The notes under the pieces are model-generated. The model did not search any database. It saw only the letters and a program-made list of their open reading frames with translations, and was not told the DNA's origin. This document shows positions 3,101-6,111 of a stretch of 6,111 nucleotides of DNA, piece after piece. Position 1 is the first letter of the stretch, and each line of letters opens with the position of its first letter. The DNA comes from W0P28-013 sp963593685 (GTDB taxonomy: Bacteria; Bacteroidota; Bacteroidia; Bacteroidales; Paludibacteraceae), in assembly GCA_963593685.1 (NCBI GenBank), contig CAVBBP010000083.1, positions 1-6,111 of the forward strand. The letters are read 5' to 3'. Made by a program: the position numbers and the translations under genes.

Positions 3101-5974
3101 TGCAGGATTCGGCGTTGATGTAGCGGTAAACTGCTGCGCCACCCACGCCAGTTCTTGCGTGGTGTAGATGAACACCGAGTCGCGGTTGCGTGTCATAAAT
3201 GGTTTGCGGGCAGCGCCGTCCCACGGCGCAAGTTTGGCAAATTTCACCACAATATCGCCACCCGTGGCGGGAATGCACGACAGTTTCAGTGTGTCATTTT
3301 TTACATACACCGAATCGCGCCAATCTGCGCCATTGAACAAAACAGAATCGAGATAAAAGCCTTCGTTCGGAACAATACTGAAGAGGTTCTGGCTTTTTAC
3401 GCCGCCTTCTTCGACCGCTTCGACTTGACCGCCCTCGCTATTGAACGAAAACTCGATGATTTGTGGCGCTTTCACGGTGAGTTTGTACTCGCCCGCGGCT
3501 TGCGTGCCATCGCCCGAGCAACCGCCTGTAGCGTGGCGCGTGTAGGTGTAAGTACCCGCCGAAAGTCCAACGGAAATGGTGTAGGTCGCCTCGGTTGCGC
3601 CAAAAATTTCTTCGCCGTTGCGCTTCCAACTGTAAGTGCTCTTTGTACCGCCAGAAAGTGGCGTTTTGCTAGCGATTGTTATGGCGGTGTAATCGGACTC
3701 TACGGTTTTGTCGGCGGTTTCGATTTCGCCAGCCTCCAAGTGAAAACCAACAAGCACGCCCGCCGCCGTCGAGGCAAAAAGTTGCTGCACATTGCTCACC
3801 GTTTTGCAGTTCGCGTCGAACGTGCCTACAAACGCCCCTATCGCCGTCCAAGCGCGACCGGCCATGTCCAAATCGTTTTTCAGAATGACGGTTTGGCCTG
3901 CAAAATCGTTCGATTGATTGTTGGCTTGGTCGGCCACCCATGCCAGTTCTTGCGTGGCGTAGATGAACACCGAGTCGCGGTTGCGTGTCATAAATGGTTT
4001 GCGGGCAGCGCCGTCCCACGCTTCGACGTGCGCAAAAGTGGCGGTAAGTTTGGTATCTTTCGTAGGCGTAAAGGCGTAGCGCAATTTGCCACCTTCGACA
4101 TAGACATTTTCGACCTCCTCCTCGTCGAGATTGTTCTCGAGTTTCGACAGATACCAACCGTCGGCTGGCACAATGGTGTAGATTTTTTCGGCTTTGCCGT
4201 CGGCTTTCACCGTAGGATTAAAGTCGGTCATCGTGCCTTGCCCAGTTGTGTTGATGGTGATATCCACCTCGTCCACCACCGTGATATGCACCACATCGAT
4301 GTCGGCAGCGTTGGCGGTGCAAACATGACCATCGGCAGTGGTGCAGGTCAAATTCGTGAGCGTAAAGTCTTGATCGCGGTCAATACCAGACAGCGTGAGC
4401 GAAAAAATCGGATTTGTACGGCTATGCAGCGTGCCGTCTGGCGTTTCGAACGAAAAGTTGTTGTCAGCGCCGTCGAGTTCGTAAACCACTTTCAGACTGC
4501 CGCCTCTGAGTACTTTTTGATTGGGCTCCAACTCGTCGCTGAGCGTGGCGGTAGGCAGCGGATAGCAGGTGATGGTGTAGGTTACCACGCTGTCGCAACC
4601 ATCGACCGTGGCAAAGGTCAAGTCGCGCTTGATGGAGTACTGTCGGCTCGCAAAATTGAAATCATCAGCAGTGATTTCCGTCGTGTTTTTGTCGGCGAAT
4701 TTGTAGGGCAACTCGCTGGCGCAGAGCGTTTTAGTATTGGGCGTGGTCTGGTCTTTGGTATAAGTAGCGCAGCGGTTGGCGATTTTCAGCCCAATCTGGC
4801 GCGAATAGTTGCCTGCCGTGGCGGTAAGTGTCGTTGCGTCGGTGCCATCTTGGCAGAGATTGACGCTGGCATTGCTGCTGCCGACGGTTACTTTGTGGTT
4901 GCTGCAACGCCACAGCGACGCATCGCCTACGGTAAAATCGTTGCCAACGGCCGTTATCGCGTCGCCATCGGCCAGCGTAAGTGCCGCCACCGACACGCGC
5001 ACCAAGGGGTCGTTGTCGATGTTTGCAGAGTAGTAACTGTAGCGATTGGCATCGTGATTTTCGACGAACAGACCGAATTTGCCTATGGCGGTCAGTTCTT
5101 TGGTTGGCACAGTTTTCACATTTGGGAATACGCTGGTAGTGTTTGCCAACGCTGGCAAATTAGGACAGAGTTGCGCATCGGCATAGCACGAATCGAGCGT
5201 GCAATTAGTCTGCGTCCCCAGAACTGCCCCAGCGCGCTTGCCCGCCACCAGTCCGATATTGTAGCAACAGCGTGCTTCGGCGTTGCTCATGTCGCCAATC
5301 ACGCCGCCAGTGTAGAATTTGTCGCCTTTGCTGGTAATGCCGCCCGTGTTGTAGCACGAATTGATGACCGATGCATCGCCAACATAGCCCACTACGCCGC
5401 CCACAGCGTAGAAATAATAGCCTTTGGGTTCGTATTGGCTGCTTACTGCGCCGATATTGAACGAGCGTTTCACTTTGGCGTTGAAGGAGCTACCAACCAC
5501 GCCGCCCACTTGGCATTTGCCCTGCACAGTGGCAGTGTTGGCGCAGTTGTCTATCGTGGCATCTTTGGCGTAGCCAACTATTCCACCAACGATAGAATCG
5601 CCCAAAATAGAGCCGCCTGCAATGCGCAAATTGCTGATGCCGCCGCCCTGCACTTGAGCAAAAAAGCCCGCATATTTCTCCTGCGAATCGACTTGCACAT
5701 TGCTCACGCTATGATTTTGACCGTCGAAAAAACCCTTAAACGCCGTTTTCGTGCCGATGGGCGTCCACTGTTTGTTAAGCGCAATATCGTTGGCAAGCAC
5801 AAAATAGCATCCGTCGTAATCTTGCGGAGTGGTGCTATTCACTGCGTTGCACAGTTGCTCGAGGTCGGCTTCGGTCGCGATTTTGTAAGGGTCGCTTTGT
5901 GTGCCGCTGCCCGTCCATGCCTGTGCCGCCATCGCACACCCCATCAAAGCCAAAACGAGTATAGATTTTTTCAT
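131..5974 (-). CDS. Giant type IX-secreted GLUG/Ig-like repeat surface protein (putative adhesin)
   Basis: This 1947-residue protein is predicted to cross the inner membrane by Sec, then the outer membrane by the type IX system, and to be released or anchored at the surface. In order it shows a signal peptide (1-19), a GLUG beta-solenoid (20-310), sandwich-like domains, two InlB-like repeats (571-650 and 836-916), a truncated solenoid module (651-755), a second full solenoid (917-1210), a run of Ig/PKD-like domains (1304-1860) and a Por sorting domain (1861-1947). The ATG at 5972-5974 is the only sensible start: reading upstream in frame, a TAA lies at 5993-5995 with no other start codon between. 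No Shine-Dalgarno is visible, which is normal for Bacteroidota. The stop is TAG, with an in-frame TGA six codons later. No protease or glycosidase motif is seen, so a binding role is inferred from architecture alone. The ligand is unknown. The ORF and domain order are seen directly; the function is inference. Confidence 0.95.
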   Translation of the reverse strand: MKKSILVLALMGCAMAAQAWTGSGTQSDPYKIATEADLEQLCNAVNSTTPQDYDGCYFVLANDIALNKQWTPIGTKTAFKGFFDGQNHSVSNVQVDSQEKYAGFFAQVQGGGISNLRIAGGSILGDSIVGGIVGYAKDATIDNCANTATVQGKCQVGGVVGSSFNAKVKRSFNIGAVSSQYEPKGYYFYAVGGVVGYVGDASVINSCYNTGGITSKGDKFYTGGVIGDMSNAEARCCYNIGLVAGKRAGAVLGTQTNCTLDSCYADAQLCPNLPALANTTSVFPNVKTVPTKELTAIGKFGLFVENHDANRYSYYSANIDNDPLVRVSVAALTLADGDAITAVGNDFTVGDASLWRCSNHKVTVGSSNASVNLCQDGTDATTLTATAGNYSRQIGLKIANRCATYTKDQTTPNTKTLCASELPYKFADKNTTEITADDFNFASRQYSIKRDLTFATVDGCDSVVTYTITCYPLPTATLSDELEPNQKVLRGGSLKVVYELDGADNNFSFETPDGTLHSRTNPIFSLTLSGIDRDQDFTLTNLTCTTADGHVCTANAADIDVVHITVVDEVDITINTTGQGTMTDFNPTVKADGKAEKIYTIVPADGWYLSKLENNLDEEEVENVYVEGGKLRYAFTPTKDTKLTATFAHVEAWDGAARKPFMTRNRDSVFIYATQELAWVADQANNQSNDFAGQTVILKNDLDMAGRAWTAIGAFVGTFDANCKTVSNVQQLFASTAAGVLVGFHLEAGEIETADKTVESDYTAITIASKTPLSGGTKSTYSWKRNGEEIFGATEATYTISVGLSAGTYTYTRHATGGCSGDGTQAAGEYKLTVKAPQIIEFSFNSEGGQVEAVEEGGVKSQNLFSIVPNEGFYLDSVLFNGADWRDSVYVKNDTLKLSCIPATGGDIVVKFAKLAPWDGAARKPFMTRNRDSVFIYTTQELAWVAQQFTATSTPNPAPALAPYTRTNVNWTTATVVLAYDLDCGGVCDSKYSWSGITWTPIGTETNPFTATFDGQNHEIKNLYINTTTENYQGLFGKISSTAELKNFAVTFGSISGNDYVGCVVGYNDGGKIHHCYNMAEITKASQYVGGIAGYNAGIIEYAYNVGLLLELYQYGGGITGYNARLGSVQNVYSAADAWKGKKNGALVGQNEGTFANAYWDNQMSSTVNGDGATLGNTVVSKPTSEMSDIFASDATNWVTVAGLYPQLEGLNGTKAAYASVAPVLLNQKADGRWENAHAVQHDFNFDIQNSVTWSTPSDNWLGINGNSAKILYDGCYGTDVFVVAKLGNEIKRAKVNIRLDGEFSATYIDTKTDIACSVDDISYISGAKASGGNSDTYVYRWLYTTDDDPTTEIESAVDVTFSREEREYLPPITEPGTYHFYREAKDNACEQNYVRSNGVWTLVLLPPFEAGAIKKLPEMVLCNASEIPELKDSIAAAGGDGNISYRWLIDGGEITGATAANYTPIAEQLADNQAHTFVRQAKDGKCNDWKNSENNFVVTLLPEFDAGAIKSVTDELLCLDGDQTTLIVENDKPASGGDGNYAYRWQLVFSDKDGATLATKTDEEHNAAGLNYAFDKSAELPSTGYPIFVTITREAKDGRCHDFWTPSGNAVSYIIARNEAVDTAISVCERDFPYTYEYAYNAPSKGVKQITFDNPNDVQTIDDDETAWGCLRTVTITAKATPTPTVAIVDSLLEICEGESGNLFIEIEPLSGNPTKYKLLFDDKAFVSVTEYTDIPADRIIPIKPVGTPQPRIYTASLQFLGGTQSCESEAHRLEISISLDGYLHQKWNDVIVVNNSGTLEGKPLTFVAYQWYRDGQKVDGTTLQHIYEPDGLSSVYYALLTAADGTRYRTCDFYTVKKEEKQNIGIKVYPVPVRPNEAFVVALDFADELLTGGTLEIRNAQGVKLFETASVANETTVNQTLAQGFYLVRFVDAAGEEHAAKFIVK
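134..394 (-). other. Type IX secretion (Por) C-terminal sorting domain, type A-like (residues 1861-1947)
   Basis: The last about 85 residues show the three conserved blocks of the family: VYPVPVRPNEAF (1870-1881), GTLEIRNAQGVKLFE (1895-1909), and QGFYLVRF...AAKFIVK (1925-1947). In characterised type A sorting domains, PorU cleaves at the N-terminal boundary and the product may be linked to A-LPS. A lysine-rich linker (KKEEKQN, 1859-1865) precedes the domain and is the likely cleavage region. This is the firmest functional assignment in the window and implies that the genome encodes a type IX secretion system. Confidence 0.92.
395..1120 (-). other. Second 'C..PY' module and two membrane-proximal Ig/PKD-like domains (residues 1619-1860)
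   Basis: Residues 1619-1687 repeat the earlier module: C1629-ERDFPY, GC at 1670-1671, then TVTITA and a TPTPTV end. Residues 1688-1780 hold a 'C.GE' start (C1697) and a partner C1768, with beta strands and a proline-rich PRIYTASL segment, resembling a PKD-like sandwich. Residues 1781-1860 contain DGYLHQKWNDVIVVNN, YQWYRDGQKVDGTT (1811-1824), YEPDGLSSVYY and TCDFY (1852-1856), a layout I recognise as frequent just before sorting domains in Bacteroidales surface proteins. No enzymatic motif is visible. Confidence 0.55.
1121..2065 (-). repeat. Tandem Ig-like domains B, C and D (residues 1304-1618)
   Basis: Three consecutive Ig-like units of about 105, 96 and 114 residues share SGG/AGGDG, then YRW (1340-1342, 1446-1448, 1544-1546), and an end motif of (R)EAKD/QAKDG followed by cysteine. 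Units C and D both open with F(E/D)AGAIK (1409-1415 and 1505-1511). Each unit has two cysteines at comparable places (C1317/C1390, C1423/C1487, C1519/C1601), consistent with one disulfide per domain in an oxidising extracytoplasmic setting. They probably form a stiff stalk between the solenoids and the C-terminal anchor. Confidence 0.7.
2066..2344 (-). other. Second post-solenoid sandwich-like domain (residues 1211-1303)
   Basis: The segment carries YASVAPVLL (1218-1226), AVQHDF (1239-1244), a VTWSTPSDNW stretch, NSAKI, and VFVVAKLG (1281-1288). It matches the pattern of residues 311-416, which follow solenoid 1. It resembles a Big2-like sandwich, in which tryptophan-containing 'xxW' and 'VxA' strands are common, but the match is weak and I do not assign a family. 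Confidence 0.45.
2345..3226 (-). other. Beta-solenoid module 3 with four GLUG-type repeats (residues 917-1210)
   Basis: After the WDGAARKPF/TQELAWVA entry come VVLAYDLDC (976-984), WTPIG (999-1003) and FDGQNH (1013-1018). Rungs follow at 1061-1067 (VGCVVGY), 1089-1095 (VGGIAGY), 1116-1122 (GGGITGY) and 1144-1150 (NGALVGQ), with 'HCYNMA', 'YAYNVG' and 'NVYSAA' ladders between them. The exit is NAYWDNQMSS (1157-1166), SKPTSEM (1181-1187) and VAGLYPQLEGL (1201-1211), a typical solenoid closing segment in Bacteroidota proteins. A proline/alanine-rich linker (PNPAPALAP, 955-963) sits inside the entry region and is unique to this copy. Confidence 0.85.
3138..3225 (-). repeat. 88-bp direct repeat, copy 2 (encodes residues 917/918-946)
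   Basis: This is the partner of 3933-4020, with two mismatches in 88 bases. It encodes W918 through A946, the entry of solenoid 3. The 795-bp spacing is divisible by three, so recombination between the copies would remove or add 265 codons without shifting the frame. Confidence 0.95.
3227..3469 (-). repeat. Divergent InlB-like repeat 2 (residues 836-916)
   Basis: This is the second copy of the small beta repeat: IIEFSFNSEGGQVEA, FSIVPNEGFYLDSV (865-878), VYV (889-891), LKLSCIP (896-902), and a closing VVKFAKLA strand. It precedes the WDGAARKPF entry of solenoid 3 just as repeat 1 precedes module 2. The pair InlB-like repeat plus solenoid entry is therefore a duplicated unit of 265 residues. 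Confidence 0.65.
3470..3709 (-). other. Ig-like domain A (residues 756-835)
   Basis: The domain has the Ig-like signature of Bacteroidota surface proteins: PLSGG (772-776), YSWKRNGEEIFGAT (781-794), YTI (798-800), GTYTYTRHATGGC (807-819) and a final YKLTV strand. It belongs to the same repeat class as domains B-D (1304-1618), but the first cysteine is absent (TAITIAS in that region), leaving C819 without its usual partner. It sits between truncated module 2 and InlB-like repeat 2. A spacer or binding role is inferred. Confidence 0.65.
3710..4024 (-). other. Truncated, rung-less solenoid module 2 (residues 651-755)
   Basis: The module keeps the full entry of a GLUG solenoid: WDGAARKPF (653-661), the TQELAWVA cap (674-681), VILKNDLDM (696-704) and WTAIG (709-713). 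The usual FDGQNH is replaced by FDANCK (719-724). After 'VSNVQQLF' only about 20 residues remain (through GVLVGF and LEAGEIET), then an Ig-like domain begins at about 756. No GLUG rung is present, whereas modules 1 and 3 carry five and four. It reads as an internally deleted solenoid, or a minimal cap retained as a spacer. The reading frame is intact. Confidence 0.7.
3933..4020 (-). repeat. 88-bp direct repeat, copy 1 (encodes residues 652/653-681)
   Basis: This block and 3138-3225 match at 86 of 88 bases by eye, with an offset of exactly 795 bases. It encodes W653 through A681, the start of truncated module 2. The two differences are 3941 T versus 3146 C, silent (GCA/GCG Ala), and 3958 C versus 3163 T, which changes Ala673 to Thr938. 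Identity drops sharply on both sides. Confidence 0.95.
4025..4264 (-). repeat. Divergent InlB-like repeat 1 (residues 571-650)
   Basis: The stretch has the layout of the divergent InlB B-repeat/'bacterial repeat' class: DITINTTGQGTM, then a K-rich turn, YTIVPADGWYL (599-609), an acidic loop (EEEVE, 618-622), VYV (624-626), YAFTP (633-637) and a closing 'TKLTATFA' strand. It aligns by eye with residues 836-916 at the IVP..G.YL, VYV, L...P and FA positions but is otherwise well diverged. These small beta domains commonly act as spacers in surface proteins. Confidence 0.65.
4265..4552 (-). other. Predicted beta-sandwich domain of unrecognised family (residues 475-570)
   Basis: This segment begins TATLSD after the YPLP boundary of the preceding module and ends at the start of the InlB-like repeat. 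It has alternating hydrophobic strands (SLKVVYEL, IFSLTLSG, DFTLTNLTC, VVHITVVDEV) and two cysteines (C544, C552) close together. It resembles a PKD- or Ig-like sandwich in pattern only; I do not recognise a specific family. It is probably a spacer in the extracellular stalk. Confidence 0.45.
4553..5044 (-). other. Post-solenoid sandwich-like domain plus 'C..LPY...GCDS' module (residues 311-474)
   Basis: Residues 311-416 look like a beta-sandwich. They share a pattern with residues 1211-1303, which follow the other full solenoid: a 'SVA..L' strand, then 'AV..DF', a tryptophan, and a 'TAT/VVAK' strand. This suggests the solenoid and the sandwich travel as one cassette. Residues 417-474 carry C418-ASELPY, then GCDSVV (459-464) and a C470-YPLP ending, a module common in Bacteroidota surface proteins. 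A related copy lies at 1619-1687 (C1629-ERDFPY, then GC at 1670-1671). The function of either part is unknown. Confidence 0.6.
5045..5917 (-). other. Beta-solenoid module 1 with five GLUG-type repeats (residues 20-310)
   Basis: The module opens with WTGSGT..DPYKI and a helix-like 'ATEADLEQLCNAVN' cap, then VLANDI (59-64), WTPIG (70-74) and FDGQNH (83-88), the standard entry to a right-handed beta-helix of the GLUG class. Glycine-rich rungs follow at 129-135 (VGGIVGY), 156-162 (VGGVVGS), 191-197 (VGGVVGY), 222-228 (TGGVIGD) and 248-253 (AGAVLG), 26 to 35 residues apart. Most are followed by an asparagine/cysteine 'CYN'-like ladder (NCAN, SFNIG, SCYNTG, CCYNIG, SCYAD). Known GLUG proteins are adhesins or carry the repeat beside other activities. 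No catalytic residues are recognisable here, so a binding role is inferred. Confidence 0.85.
5918..5974 (-). other. N-terminal Sec signal peptide (residues 1-19)
   Basis: The N-terminus has two lysines (K2, K3), then a hydrophobic stretch (residues 4-16) and an A17-Q18-A19 signal peptidase I motif before W20. The solenoid domain begins immediately afterwards with WTGSGT, the usual opening of GLUG-type modules, so cleavage after A19 fits the domain boundary. A weak lipobox-like L10-M11-G12-C13 is also present. Met at -2 is atypical, and sorting-domain cargo of the type IX system normally uses signal peptidase I, so I prefer that reading. Confidence 0.88.
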
Positions 5975-6000
5975 AATACGCCCAAAATTAATTTAACCTG

Positions 6001-6008
6001 CAAATATA
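6001..6008 (-). promoter_or_regulatory. Bacteroidota-type -7 promoter box TATATTTG
   Basis: Read on the minus strand, TATATTTG matches the Bacteroidota sigma-ABfr -7 consensus TAnnTTTG exactly. It ends 26 bases before the ATG, so transcription would start near 5993-5995 and give a leader of about 20 bases, AT-rich and without a Shine-Dalgarno. A TTTG lies at 6021-6024, but only 12 bases separate it from the -7 box, shorter than the usual 19 or so, so the -33 element is weak or absent. The position argues for a promoter dedicated to this gene. Confidence 0.6.
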
Positions 6009-6111
6009 GCAAGTTTTTTTCAAAAATCGGTACTTTTAGGCGGAAAATGCGACGCGCAAATTCAATTAAGAAATGCAACTTTTGGTAAGAACTTGGAGCG
6101 CACGCATTTAT

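Noticed and set aside
131..5974. IgA1-protease-like (M26) or other enzymatic function suggested by GLUG repeats
   Set aside because: No HExxH or other catalytic motif is seen in the 1947 residues; GLUG repeats alone do not imply protease activity.
131..5974. Bacteroidota O-glycosylation sites (D-S/T followed by A, I, L, V, M)
   Set aside because: About ten such tripeptides are visible (for example DSI at 126, DSV at 461, DSV at 887, DTA at 1623), but that number is not clearly above chance for a protein of this size and composition.
5975..6000. Shine-Dalgarno site for the large gene
   Set aside because: The bases before the ATG are AT-rich with only a GGGCG stretch, not a purine-rich AGGAGG-like site at proper spacing; absence is normal in Bacteroidota.
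3155..6088. Long plus-strand open frame (977 codons) antisense to the gene
   Set aside because: It is in the exactly codon-complementary frame, starts with TTG, runs through the opposite gene's promoter, has no recognisable domains, and repeats a segment only because of the 88-bp DNA repeat. Avoidance of TTA/CTA/TCA in the real gene accounts for it. Shorter plus-strand frames at 155-865, 1169-1909 and 2249-3118 share the same frame and explanation.
6048..6089. Short plus-strand ATG frame in the upstream flank
   Set aside because: It is only 13 codons long, has no ribosome site or recognisable peptide, and reads in AT-rich intergenic sequence.
6009..6111. Further regulatory elements or the end of an upstream gene
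   Set aside because: Apart from the -7 box and a poorly spaced TTTG I see no convincing operator, terminator hairpin or coding remnant; the GC-rich bases at the very edge are too incomplete to judge.

Overview
The window is almost entirely one gene. A single 1947-residue open reading frame on the minus strand (131-5974) covers about 96% of it, flanked by 137 bases upstream (5975-6111) and 130 bases downstream (1-130). I see no complete second gene and no RNA gene.

The organism is most likely a member of the Bacteroidota, probably the order Bacteroidales. Four observations point this way: the protein ends in a type IX secretion (Por) C-terminal sorting domain; the start codon is preceded by a Bacteroidota-style -7 box (TATATTTG) with no Shine-Dalgarno; the protein combines GLUG-type beta-solenoid repeats, divergent InlB-like repeats and Ig-like 'YRW...REAKDG.C' modules, as is usual in large Bacteroidota surface proteins; and the 3' flank holds heptamer arrays and a GC-rich palindrome. 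No genus can be assigned from this.

Protein layout, N to C: signal peptide (1-19); beta-solenoid 1 with five GLUG-type repeats (20-310); beta-sandwich-like domain (311-416); 'C..LPY...GCDS' module (417-474); sandwich-like domain (475-570); InlB-like repeat 1 (571-650); a truncated solenoid module (651-755); Ig-like domain A (756-835); InlB-like repeat 2 (836-916); solenoid 3 with four GLUG-type repeats (917-1210); a second post-solenoid sandwich (1211-1303); Ig-like domains B, C and D (1304-1618); a second 'C..PY' module (1619-1687); two further Ig/PKD-like domains (1688-1860); sorting domain (1861-1947). The N-terminal two thirds are built by repeated use of one cassette. The C-terminal third is an Ig-like stalk leading to the sorting and anchoring signal. 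The likely role is a secreted or surface-attached adhesin or binding scaffold. No catalytic motif is visible.

The most notable points are an 88-bp direct repeat inside the gene (two mismatches, spacing 795 bp = 265 codons, in frame) that brackets the truncated module, and a 3' flank made almost wholly of short tandem arrays that starts at the stop codon and ends in a perfect 8-bp-stem palindrome. I find no evidence for a new multi-gene system in this window.
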